Under the pieces are notes generated by a model. It did not search any database. It saw only the letters and a list, made by a program, of their open reading frames with translations, and was not told the DNA's origin. A DNA stretch of 17,828 nt from Planctomycetota bacterium (GTDB taxonomy: Bacteria > Planctomycetota > UBA8108), in contig JAFGKN010000063.1 in the NCBI GenBank assembly GCA_016928605.1, positions 1 to 17,828 of the forward strand, given 5' to 3'. How positions within the stretch are numbered: position 1 is the stretch's first letter; every line of letters starts with the position of its first letter. Positions 1 through 7,565 of the stretch are shown here, one piece after another. The position numbers were made by a program, and so were the translations under genes.

Positions 1-1614
1 GACGCTGTAGACGTGGGTGCCCGGCGGCACGTCGCTCTCGGCGTAGCTCGCGGCCGTTCCATCCTCGAGCGTCGCCACGAGCTCGCCGTCGCGCAGGATG
101 TCGAACCCGTCGTACTCTCCGTAGGGATCGGTCCAGGTGAGGGTGACCTCGAGATCCTCCGCCGCGCAGGCGAGATCCTGGACGGGTGGGAGCTCCACCG
201 CCGCCGAGCAGATGGCGGGGAGCGACGCCTCCGCGCCGATGACTCCGATGACCTCGTACTGGTACGTGGCGGGGAGGAGGTCCGCGTCGAGATAGGTGTC
301 GTCGCTGCCTCCGAGCGTGGCGAGGTCCTCGCCATCGCGCCGCACGAGGATCGAGTCGTAGGTCGTCGGGTTCGTCCAGCCCAGGGTGACGTCGAAGCCA
401 TCGACGGGGCACAAGAGATTCTCGGGAGAGAGGACCACCTCGACGATGTACTCGTCGGCGCCGATGTCGACGTAATCGGGCGTGCCGGCGCCGGTGTTCG
501 CCGTCGCCGGGTCGTCGAGGCGCGCATCGCCCTCGAAGTCGCTCGCCGGGACTTCATCCGTCCCCTCGCCCGCGTCGATGCAGGGGCTTCCCTCCAGGAT
601 GTGGAAGTCGGCGTTCGCCGAGTCGGCGAAGAGGGGATCGGCGCTGATGTTGCCATCCGTCCCGATGATGCCCTGGCCGCTGTCGGTCCCGATGTCGTTG
701 TGGTACCAGTCGGCGTTGGTGGCGCGGTTGATGTCCGGCCCTGTCGCGGCGCTGTTGCCCCAGATGATGTTGTTGCGGATGACGAGGGGGGGGGTCGCGG
801 CGCTGTAGACATCGATGCCGCCGCCGTTGACCGACTGGTTGCCGTAGATCACGTTGTTGGTGAGGTAACCGGCGAACGATAGGGCGATGACGCCGCCGCC
901 GCGAGCACCCGGCGCCGGGTCGGTGTGATAGACGTTGTTGTAGATGAGGTTGTTTGTGACGATCGGCACAGAGGAGCCTGCGAGATTGCTCCACAGGTTG
1001 ATCCCGGCGCCGAAGTTCGATGTGTTGTCGGTGATGATGTTTTTCTGGACCGTCCCGTAGAACTCGTATAGGAGAACGCCGCCTCCCCCGTCGTAGGCGT
1101 AGTTCTCCGCGAAGAGATTCCCCTCGACGAGCCCACCGCTCCTCCGGATGTAGAGCCCCCCGCCGTGGCGCAGCCCCGCCGTGTCGCTGGCCTTGACGGC
1201 CTGGTTCGACAGGAACCTGTTGCCCCGGATCACAGGGCTCGCCAGGTACACGTAGGCGCCCCCTCCCGTCCCGTCGACCCACCCGTTCCGGATGGTGAAC
1301 CCCTCGATCCTCGTGGCAGTCAGCGCGAGCCCCACCATGTAGATGACGCGCCCATCGCCCACGCCATCCTCGTCGAGGTCTCCGTCGAGGATCGTGACGT
1401 CGGGCCCATCCGTGCTCACGAGGGCGACGTTGCGGTTGAGGAAGTCGATGTGCTCGCGGTAGGTCCCGGGAGCGACGAGGATCGTGTCGCCGTTCAGCGA
1501 CTCCTCGATCGCCGCCTGGATCGTGGCATGGTCCGCGGGCACGTGGATCTCCGCGGCCTCGGCTCCGATGGCCAGCGAGAGCGCGGCCAGAGCCACGAGA
1601 CAGTTCGAGCGCAT
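1..1614 (-). CDS. Secreted right-handed parallel beta-helix protein with FN3-like domains (3' end truncated by window edge)
   Basis: The reading frame is open for 538 codons from ATG at 1614 to the window edge, so the C-terminus is missing. A signal peptide (MRSNCLVALAALSLAIGAEA, cut near residue 20-21) points to export. Residues about 23-60 carry the opening usual in bacterial beta-helix surface proteins (HVPADHATIQAAIEES, then DTILVAPGTYREHIDF). Asn/Gly-rich helix rungs follow to about residue 320, with repeated forms such as NNLIYNN, NNVIYGNQS and NNIIWGNSA. Residues about 320-390 (ADPLFAD, SPCIDAGEG) match the choice-of-anchor Q type of end region. Two fibronectin-III-like domains follow, at about 395-460 and from about 474 to the edge. 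The start is supported by AAGGAGA six bases upstream. The gene is divergent from the exosortase operon. No catalytic residues can be assigned, so a structural, adhesive or polysaccharide-binding role is inference. A sorting signal could lie beyond the edge. Confidence 0.88.
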   Translation of the reverse strand, partial: MRSNCLVALAALSLAIGAEAAEIHVPADHATIQAAIEESLNGDTILVAPGTYREHIDFLNRNVALVSTDGPDVTILDGDLDEDGVGDGRVIYMVGLALTATRIEGFTIRNGWVDGTGGGAYVYLASPVIRGNRFLSNQAVKASDTAGLRHGGGLYIRRSGGLVEGNLFAENYAYDGGGGVLLYEFYGTVQKNIITDNTSNFGAGINLWSNLAGSSVPIVTNNLIYNNVYHTDPAPGARGGGVIALSFAGYLTNNVIYGNQSVNGGGIDVYSAATPPLVIRNNIIWGNSAATGPDINRATNADWYHNDIGTDSGQGIIGTDGNISADPLFADSANADFHILEGSPCIDAGEGTDEVPASDFEGDARLDDPATANTGAGTPDYVDIGADEYIVEVVLSPENLLCPVDGFDVTLGWTNPTTYDSILVRRDGEDLATLGGSDDTYLDADLLPATYQYEVIGVIGAEASLPAICSAAVELPPVQDLACAAEDLEVTLTWTDPYGEYDGFDILRDGELVATLEDGTAASYAESDVPPGTHVYSV

Positions 1615-1620
1615 AGTGTT

Positions 1621-1627
1621 TCTCCTT
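1621..1627 (-). promoter_or_regulatory. Ribosome binding site of the beta-helix gene
   Basis: On the minus strand AAGGAGA lies six bases before ATG at 1614. This fixes the start in front of a clean signal peptide. Confidence 0.7.
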
Positions 1628-1652
1628 CGCGTTGTGCCCTGCTTCCTACGGG

Positions 1653-1770
1653 TTTCCAGACCTCGGGCGGGTGGAAGGGTCGAGTATTCACACCCCGGGC
1701 GGGTGGGCAGGATCGGGTTTCCAGACTCTGAATGGATGGGACGATCGGCCTTTCAGACCTTCGTCAGGGA
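1653..1770. repeat. Four degenerate direct repeats, period 32-33 bp
   Basis: Units start at 1653, 1685, 1718 and 1751, so the spacings are 32, 33 and 33. Each opens with a TTTCCAGACC-like core: TTTCCAGACC, TATTCACACC, TTTCCAGACT, TTTCAGACCT. Units 1 and 2 also share CGGGCGGGTGG, and unit 3 has the related AATGGATGG in the same place. The array lies about 40-155 bases upstream of the beta-helix ATG. A period of about three DNA turns puts the cores on one face of the helix, as expected of stacked regulator sites. That role is inference. Confidence 0.6.
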
Positions 1771-2000
1771 GAGAATCGAGAGCCGATGTTACCGGCAGGA
1801 GCAGGCTCTGGCAACCGGTTTCGCCGACGACATACCGAACAGCGCCCGATCCTGGTCCCCGGGTGCCTTCCCGGCAAGACGAGAGGGAAGGCCGATGGGG
1901 CTGCGCGCGGGCGGTGGAAGTTGGCGCGAGCGGCATCTCGCTGTGCCAGAGCGCGGCGCGCCCGGTGGCAGGGCGGCTGCACGCCTGGCGCGCGCGCCTT

Positions 2001-2027
2001 GAGCGCGCGAGGCATCTCGCGGCGCTC
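2001..2027. repeat. Imperfect hairpin in the divergent intergenic region
   Basis: GAGCGCGCGAG (2001-2011), loop GCAT, then CTCGCGGCGCTC (2016-2027) form an 11-bp stem with one bulged G. A smaller relative, GCGAG-CGGCAT-CTCGC, sits at 1926-1941. No T-run follows on either strand, so it is not a standard terminator. Confidence 0.5.
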
Positions 2028-2275
2028 CCGCGCGGAATCCTCGAGCCGGCTCGCTGCTCGTGCCCCGTCCTCCGAGAATCTCGTCCCTGGTTCCGGAACC
2101 GTCACTGCTGCGGCGCAGTTCGTCCACGTCCGCTGCTCTCGCCGCATTGCGCCGTTAAAGACAACGTGATAGGCTACTTGCGCGGGTGGCCGGCTCTCCG
2201 AGGGCTTCGAGACGACCCACTGCGGGAAGCTCCGGGCGGCAGGTTCGCCAGCGCGTTCCGGCCAGGAGCCCCATC

Positions 2276-2283
2276 AGGGGAAG
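2276..2283 (+). promoter_or_regulatory. Ribosome binding site selecting a GTG start for the exosortase
   Basis: AGGGGAAG lies seven bases before GTG at 2291 and sixteen before the in-frame ATG at 2300. The frame is also open to an earlier ATG at 2186, but that adds an Arg/Pro-rich stretch and has no such site. GTG 2291 is therefore preferred. Confidence 0.6.
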
Positions 2284-2290
2284 TCATCTC

Positions 2291-3235
2291 GTGTACGACA
2301 TGCAGCGGGCCGCAGAAGGCCCCGCCGGCGCTCAGTCCGCCAGCGGGCAGGAGAGGGGATCGCCGCGCCTCGGCCCAGGCGGGCGGCCGCTCGACCTCGC
2401 GACCTGGGTGAGCTGGTCCCTGGCGGCAGCCGGCTTCCTCCTCCTCTTCCGGTCGGCGATGGTGGATCTCGTCCGCCTCTGGTGGGAAAACCCCGATTTC
2501 TCCCACGGATTCCTGATCCCGCCCATCGCGGCGTGGATCCTTTGGAAAGACCGCGCCGCCCTGCGGGGCTCCTCGCCGGGAGCCGCGTGGCCGGGCCTCG
2601 CGGTCGTGCTCGCGTCGATCCTCCTCTTCCTGGGAGCATCCGCGGCAGGGGTCGACTTCGTCCAGCGCGTCGCGATGTGGGGGGCGCTGGTGGGAGGCCT
2701 GCTGTTCCTGCTCGGGAGGGCCTGGATCGTGCGCGCTGCCTTTCCCCTGGGCTTTCTGCTCCTCTCGATCCCGCCGCCGTCCTTCCTGCTGACGCCCGTG
2801 CGCGTCTATCTGAAGGAGATCGTCACCCGCCTCGCTTCCCAGATCCTCGTGGCCCTCGACTACTCCGCCATGCGCGAGGGCAACGTCCTCGTCGTCGATG
2901 CGCACCGTCTGGAAGTGGCCGATGCCTGCAGCGGCATCCGATCGCTGATGGTGATCCTGGCGACCGCGATCCTCCTCGCGTATCTTTGCCGGGCGGGCTT
3001 CTGGCGGGGCGGCCTCCTGGCGCTCACCGGGATCCCCGTAACCGTCCTGGCGAACCTGCTCCGCGTCCTGCTGGTCGCCGTCGTGCTCGCTGCGACGGGC
3101 CACGATCTCTCCCTCGGGCTGGCGCACGATCTCCTGGGGCTCGCGACGTTCGCCCTGGGCCTTCTGATGCTCTTCGCGAGCTGGCGCCTCTACGCCTGGG
3201 TGTTCCCCCGACGGCAGGAAGGATGTCCGACGTGA
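2291..3235 (+). CDS. Exosortase (canonical, EPS-associated type)
   Basis: This is a polytopic inner-membrane cysteine protease/transpeptidase-family protein expected to cut PEP-CTERM tails. From the GTG start it has 314 residues with about eight hydrophobic segments, a usual exosortase size. The three signature residues are visible: Cys213 in DACSGIRSL, Arg258 in NLLRVLL and His279 in AHDLLGL. An early NPDFSHGFLIPPIAAWILW segment matches the conserved N-terminal part of the family. It is the first gene of a plus-strand operon and overlaps the EpsI-like gene by 13 bases, a pairing typical of exosortases. The likely visible substrate is the PEP-CTERM protein at 10869-11627. I cannot assign the Xrt subtype, so no symbol is given. 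Confidence 0.92.
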   Translation: MYDMQRAAEGPAGAQSASGQERGSPRLGPGGRPLDLATWVSWSLAAAGFLLLFRSAMVDLVRLWWENPDFSHGFLIPPIAAWILWKDRAALRGSSPGAAWPGLAVVLASILLFLGASAAGVDFVQRVAMWGALVGGLLFLLGRAWIVRAAFPLGFLLLSIPPPSFLLTPVRVYLKEIVTRLASQILVALDYSAMREGNVLVVDAHRLEVADACSGIRSLMVILATAILLAYLCRAGFWRGGLLALTGIPVTVLANLLRVLLVAVVLAATGHDLSLGLAHDLLGLATFALGLLMLFASWRLYAWVFPRRQEGCPT

Positions 3236-3864
3236 GCCGCCTCCACACCCTGACCATCGTGCTCTGGATCGGGTTCGCCGCATCCGCCGGCCTCGATCAC
3301 ATCCAGCGCGGAGGCGATGCGCCATCCGAGAGCTACGCGTCCCTCTCCGGGCTGCGCCGCGACCTCTTCGGATCCGGCTGGACCGTGGAGGACATCGCCG
3401 TGTCCGACGAGACCCTCGATGTCGCTAAGGTCTCGGACCACGCGTTTCTTCGTTTCCGCAGGGAGGCCGCGGAGGTCTTTCTCTACATCGGGCTCGTGGG
3501 GAGCGGCACGAGCCAGGGGATCCACCACCCGGCCGTCTGCTTTCCCGCGCAGGGGATCCGGATCGAGGAGGCGCGGATCGTCGAGATCGATGTTCCGGGC
3601 GAGGAGACCCCGTGGCGGTTCAATGAATACCTCGGGCGCAAGGATCCCGACGTGCAGGTCTACGCGCTGTCGACGTTCTTCTTCGGGAAGAAGCCCGAGA
3701 CCGGTGTCTGGAGCCTGCGCTGGAAGCAGGCGTGGTCGAATCAAAAGGCGTTCGCCATCATAACGGTCTTCGGCATGCTCGGAGGACCGGTCGGCGAGAC
3801 GCGCGCGCTGTACCGAGACCTCGTCCGGGAGGCGGCTCCCGAGTGGCTCCGGCTGCTCCCTTGA
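3223..3864 (+). CDS. epsI: EpsI-like exosortase-associated protein (DUF3485 family)
   Basis: The protein has 213 residues, close to the family norm. An N-terminal membrane anchor (about residues 7-24) is followed by a periplasmic domain. The family hallmark is visible as HHPAVCFPAQG at residues 101-111, with Cys106. EpsI domains occur beside exosortases, or fused to their C-terminus, in EPS loci. Their biochemical role is not settled; help in substrate processing or EPS coupling is usually assumed. The ATG at 3223 lies inside the end of the exosortase gene (13-base overlap), preceded by AGGAAGG, so the two are probably translationally coupled. The open frame continues upstream to 2482, but there it is only the out-of-frame shadow of the exosortase. 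Confidence 0.88.
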   Translation: MSDVSRLHTLTIVLWIGFAASAGLDHIQRGGDAPSESYASLSGLRRDLFGSGWTVEDIAVSDETLDVAKVSDHAFLRFRREAAEVFLYIGLVGSGTSQGIHHPAVCFPAQGIRIEEARIVEIDVPGEETPWRFNEYLGRKDPDVQVYALSTFFFGKKPETGVWSLRWKQAWSNQKAFAIITVFGMLGGPVGETRALYRDLVREAAPEWLRLLP

Positions 3865-3939
3865 CGGGCCGGGAGGTCCGGCGTCGGTCTCGGCGCGACC
3901 GCCGCCCAGCGGCGGCGGATGGATCTGAAAGAGAGTTCG

Positions 3940-6900
3940 ATGAAGCTTCGAATCACCGTCTTGCTGCTCTTTGTGGCCCTGGTTGTCGGCATCCCCATCT
4001 ACCTGCTGCGCCATTCTCACGACCAGCAGGTCCGCGAGTGGCGCCAGGCGTCGCGCTTCTTCTTTCGCGAGCTCGGGGATCTCGACCGAGCCCAGGAGCT
4101 GAACGACAAGATCCTGAGCGTGTTCCCGAAGTCCGCCTTCGACCTGCTGTGGAAGGCGTTTCTCCTGGAGCGCAAGGGCTCTCCCGAGGATCTGGGCGCC
4201 GCGCTGGAGATCCATGACTCCCTCATCGCCGCCCACGGCGCCAGCGCGCTGATGCTCCACCTTCAAAAGGCCCGCATCCACCGGGCGCTGGGCCGCCCGG
4301 ACCTGGCGCGCGCGACGGCGCTGAGCGTTGTGGATGTCTATCCTTTCGAGGCTTTCCTGGAGGCGGGCCTGGCTTCCCGCCAGTCCTTCTCGCCTCTCGA
4401 GTCGTTGATGTACTTCCGCAGGGCTCTGGAGGACTTCGCCTCGACGGACATCGAGAGGGCGATGGCGCACGAGGCTCTCGCCGAGGTCTACGAGCTCCTC
4501 GCGAACATCCAGGGCGGCGCTTCCGCCGCCCGCGAGGCCGGCTCCGAGGATGCGGAGGCGCGCGAGCGGGCTGTCGGGGCTTTGCGGGAGAATGCGCGGC
4601 AGGAGCTCGACAGGGCGCTGGCGACCCTGCGGTCCATTCCCGAGAAGCTCGGGGCGCAGGATCGCATCCGGCATTGGCTCGCATCCATGGCGCTCAAGAG
4701 ATCCCGGCTGAGGCTGAAAGGAGAGGCCCCGGCTCTGGAGGCCGCGCGTCTCCTCGAGTCGCGGATCGAGGCGGACACGACGGCGGGGAATGAGATCTCG
4801 CCCCGGCTCTTTATGTCGGTGGGGAAGCTCTACGCCGGCGCCGCCTGGAACGAGAGGAAGGACGGCGGCGGCGCTCCGGGAGAAACGTCCGCGGAGCTTC
4901 TCGAGAAGGCATCCTCCTTCTTCCTGCAGGCGCTGGGCGGGCGGTCGCTCGCCGATGCGAGAGCCCTGCTGGGCGCCACGCGGCTCTCGGACCTCGAGGA
5001 GAGCGAGGAGCGGCCGGAGGGAGAGCGTCTGGACAGCTTCTACGAGAGCCGCGACTACATCCAGGCGCTCGTGGAGGTCGCGCGCGTCTACCTCGCTTCG
5101 CCCCAGTGGCAGCGGGTCCTGGATGACGCGAGCCCTCTGGGGCTCTCGCGGAGGATCTCCGACGCCGCGGAGGTCTCCGAGCCCGCCGTGGCGAGCGTCT
5201 TCGAGCTGATCCGCGCCCTGGGCCTCCTCCGCTCCGGCGACCTGGATGGCGCGGAGGCGGGCTTCGAGCGCTTTCTCTCGAAGGCGCCCGCCGCCGAGCG
5301 GCCGAGCGCCACGGTCAGCCTGGCCGAGCAGTGCCTGCGCCTGCTGCCCGATGACTCTCTGGCTCTCACCTTCCTCGACCGCTTCGAGGAGAGCGAAGGA
5401 GGGCTCTTCCGCTTGCTCGGGCGGCGCGTGAGGCTGCTGATCGCGGCGCGCCAGAGCGCGGCGCTCGAGGAGGAGGCCTCGCTCCGGCTCGAGCGGGTCC
5501 TCCGCGCGCTCGCTGGCGTGCCGAAGAGCCCTCAGGAGTGCCTGGAGGCGGTGCAGATCCTCCGGGGCCTGGGGCGGATCGACGAAGCTCTTGCGACACT
5601 GCGGGATGGCCGGCGCAGTTTTCCGGACCATCCGATGATCCGCCAGGCGCTCGCCGAGCAGCTCGCCGCGCGTGCGGAGGCGCTCGAGCGCGCGGAGGGC
5701 GACGAGGCTCGAGACGAGCGCGCCGGCTGCCTCGCCGAGGCGCTGGATCTCAACCTCCTCTTCTTCCTGGAGCAGCCGGCCCAGGGCGATGCGGCCTTCG
5801 ATCGGTCGCGGTCGCTCGTCGGCTCGCTCGACGAGCCGCGCGTCGAGAGCGTGCTCGAGGACGTGGTCCGCCGCGCGTTCCCGCGCGCCGGGACGGCGGC
5901 TCCGGCGTTCTCATCCGCCCTGCTCTCCTTCCTGCGGGGGGATCTCCCCCGGGCGCTCGAGCAGACGGAGAGCCTCCCCGATCCCGAGCCCTTCCAGCCC
6001 TTTCTCAGCTTCCTGCGGGGCACCTGCCGCCTCGAGGGAGGGAGGGCCCGAAGCCTGGCCGCCGCCGAGGCGGACGAGCCGGCCGCCGCCGAGGCGGAAC
6101 GGGCCGCCGAGCGGAGCCGCCTCGTCGCTCTGGCCAGGGCCGAGTTCGAGAAGCACCCCCAGTTCTATCCCAACCGGCTGGAGCTCGCGCAGCTCGAGCT
6201 GGAGGGCGCCGGCGGCGGAGACGTGCCGGACTCCCTTCTGGATCTCCTCGAGTCCCTCGTCCAGTCCGACGAGGAGTCCCACCAGGCTCGCTGGCTGCTC
6301 GCTCGCGCTCTGACCCTCCGGCTGGTCCACCGCCGCTCGCAGCCCGGCTCGAGCGTCGAGGACCTCCAGGACCTCCTCTACCGCCTCCAGTCCCAGCTGC
6401 GGGCCGTCATCCGGCTGCAGCCTGGCCGCGTCCGGGCCTATCAGGCGCTCGCCGACTCCATCGTCCTGCCGCCGCCGGGCTCCGCAGGCGGACCGGGGGC
6501 GCCAGCGGGAGGGGCTCGCACGGGCGATCAGGGCAGGCGCTACCTGCGGGCCGTGCAGATCCTCAAGGCCGTCCCCCGCCCCGACGAGGCGGTGCTCACC
6601 CGGCTCGCCGCCTACCTGGGGTCTGCAGGGGAGGCGGTCCAGGCCCTGAGGTACCAGGCGTTTCTCGCGGTCTGGAGCCCCGGGCCGGGGGCCCTCCAGG
6701 ATCTGGTGCAGTCCGCGCTCGCGGCGAACCAGAAGGAAGTGCTCGAGGAGATCCTCGCCGACGATCCCGCGTCCGCGGCGCTGGCGGCGCTGGACGCAAG
6801 AGAGCAGCGGGTCCTGGACCAGGCGCGTGGTCTGCTCGCCGCCGGCGCGACGGACGCCTCCTCGCAGTTCTATGGCCTGCTGCGCCTCGCGGGCGAGGTC

Positions 6901-7533
6901 GGCTGCTTCGATCGGAGCCGTCCGCTCCCCGCTTCCTGGCGTCTCCTGATGCGCGAGCGGCTGCGGCGCATACCCCTCTTCGACGGATTCCGCTCGATGT
7001 TCCTGGGGCAGATCCGCGCCGAGGAATCGCGCCAGGCGCTGAGCTCCGATGCGAAGGAGAGCCTCGTCGACCGCGCGATCGCCGAGTACGAGCGGGCGCT
7101 CGACGCCTTCGAGTCCCAGGGGGTGGAGGTGCCGGTCGCGCTTCTCAACAACCTCGCCTACCAGCTGATCCAGGACGACGATCCGGGCCGGATCCGCCGT
7201 GGGCTCGAGCTGGCCGGCAAGGCCCGGGAACGCGTGCGCGGCAAGCCGGGACAGGCTCCCTTCCTCGATACCTATGCCTGGGCGCTCTTCCGGAGCGGAA
7301 GGCTGAAGGAGGCGGAGCAGGAACTCCGAGAAATACTGAAGGAGGAGGATGCGCCGGTGTACCGGTATCATCTGGCGGAGATCCTCTTCCGGCTGGGAGA
7401 GTACAGGGACGCGGAGGTGGAGGTGCGCCGGGCGATCGACAGCGGTATCTCCTTCGAGTCCATCGACGCGGCGCGGGATCTCCAGTCGAGGATCCGCGAA
7501 GAGTTCGGAAAGGCGCTCCAGCCCGAGGCTTGA
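3940..7533 (+). CDS. Large membrane-anchored tetratricopeptide-repeat protein
   Basis: With ATG at 3940 the protein has 1197 residues. An ATG seven codons earlier (3919) is possible, but 3940 has the purine-rich AAAGAGAG just upstream and gives a clean signal anchor (MKLRITVLLLFVALVVG). One membrane helix (about 5-23) is followed by a long helical, Ala/Leu/Glu/Arg-rich region of degenerate TPR pairs. The clearest TPRs are C-terminal, about residues 1045-1170 (NNLAYQLI, DTYAWALFRSGRLKEAEQEL, LAEILFRLGEYRDAE). A Gly/Pro/Ala-rich linker sits near 843-866. TPR proteins recur in exosortase/EPS loci as periplasmic scaffolds; this one is unusually long. It lies between epsI and the Wzz-like gene on the same strand, consistent with one operon. 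Its binding partner cannot be read from the sequence. Confidence 0.85.
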   Translation: MKLRITVLLLFVALVVGIPIYLLRHSHDQQVREWRQASRFFFRELGDLDRAQELNDKILSVFPKSAFDLLWKAFLLERKGSPEDLGAALEIHDSLIAAHGASALMLHLQKARIHRALGRPDLARATALSVVDVYPFEAFLEAGLASRQSFSPLESLMYFRRALEDFASTDIERAMAHEALAEVYELLANIQGGASAAREAGSEDAEARERAVGALRENARQELDRALATLRSIPEKLGAQDRIRHWLASMALKRSRLRLKGEAPALEAARLLESRIEADTTAGNEISPRLFMSVGKLYAGAAWNERKDGGGAPGETSAELLEKASSFFLQALGGRSLADARALLGATRLSDLEESEERPEGERLDSFYESRDYIQALVEVARVYLASPQWQRVLDDASPLGLSRRISDAAEVSEPAVASVFELIRALGLLRSGDLDGAEAGFERFLSKAPAAERPSATVSLAEQCLRLLPDDSLALTFLDRFEESEGGLFRLLGRRVRLLIAARQSAALEEEASLRLERVLRALAGVPKSPQECLEAVQILRGLGRIDEALATLRDGRRSFPDHPMIRQALAEQLAARAEALERAEGDEARDERAGCLAEALDLNLLFFLEQPAQGDAAFDRSRSLVGSLDEPRVESVLEDVVRRAFPRAGTAAPAFSSALLSFLRGDLPRALEQTESLPDPEPFQPFLSFLRGTCRLEGGRARSLAAAEADEPAAAEAERAAERSRLVALARAEFEKHPQFYPNRLELAQLELEGAGGGDVPDSLLDLLESLVQSDEESHQARWLLARALTLRLVHRRSQPGSSVEDLQDLLYRLQSQLRAVIRLQPGRVRAYQALADSIVLPPPGSAGGPGAPAGGARTGDQGRRYLRAVQILKAVPRPDEAVLTRLAAYLGSAGEAVQALRYQAFLAVWSPGPGALQDLVQSALAANQKEVLEEILADDPASAALAALDAREQRVLDQARGLLAAGATDASSQFYGLLRLAGEVGCFDRSRPLPASWRLLMRERLRRIPLFDGFRSMFLGQIRAEESRQALSSDAKESLVDRAIAEYERALDAFESQGVEVPVALLNNLAYQLIQDDDPGRIRRGLELAGKARERVRGKPGQAPFLDTYAWALFRSGRLKEAEQELREILKEEDAPVYRYHLAEILFRLGEYRDAEVEVRRAIDSGISFESIDAARDLQSRIREEFGKALQPEA

Positions 7534-7565
7534 GGCTGCCAGGCGGGAGCGATGCGAGAGTTTTC

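Larger units (their letters stand above)
1628..2290. other. Divergent intergenic region, no gene seen
   Basis: About 660 bases separate the minus-strand beta-helix gene from the plus-strand exosortase operon. No frame here gives a recognisable protein, and the overlapping open frames are Arg/Pro/Ala-rich noise. It holds the 33-bp-period repeats (1653-1770), hairpins at 1926-1941 and 2001-2027, and perfect palindromes at 2042-2053 and 2089-2100. A weak promoter-like pair for the plus strand is TTGCGC (2147-2152) and TAGGCT (2170-2175) with 17 bases between; each box matches consensus at only about half its positions. Confidence 0.6.

Noticed and set aside
13..882. A plus-strand open frame of 289 codons
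   Set aside because: It is the antisense shadow of the beta-helix gene; its Val/Arg/Asp-rich sequence has no recognisable features, whereas the minus strand gives a full beta-helix pattern.
1653..1770. CRISPR array
   Set aside because: The units are adjacent, degenerate and have no spacers; no cas gene is present.
2482..3222. Upstream extension of the EpsI-like frame
   Set aside because: It is the out-of-frame shadow of the exosortase gene; ATG 3223 gives a normal-length protein with its own ribosome site and membrane anchor.
3190..5631. An 813-codon open frame on the minus strand
   Set aside because: It lies antisense to epsI and the TPR gene, is Arg/Glu/Gln-rich with no domain, and is a by-product of high-GC codon use in the plus-strand genes.
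5538..7565. Upstream extension of the Wzz-like reading frame
   Set aside because: The frame is open through the TPR gene but gives only Arg/Gly/Pro-rich sequence. ATG 7566 begins the recognisable Wzz N-terminus.
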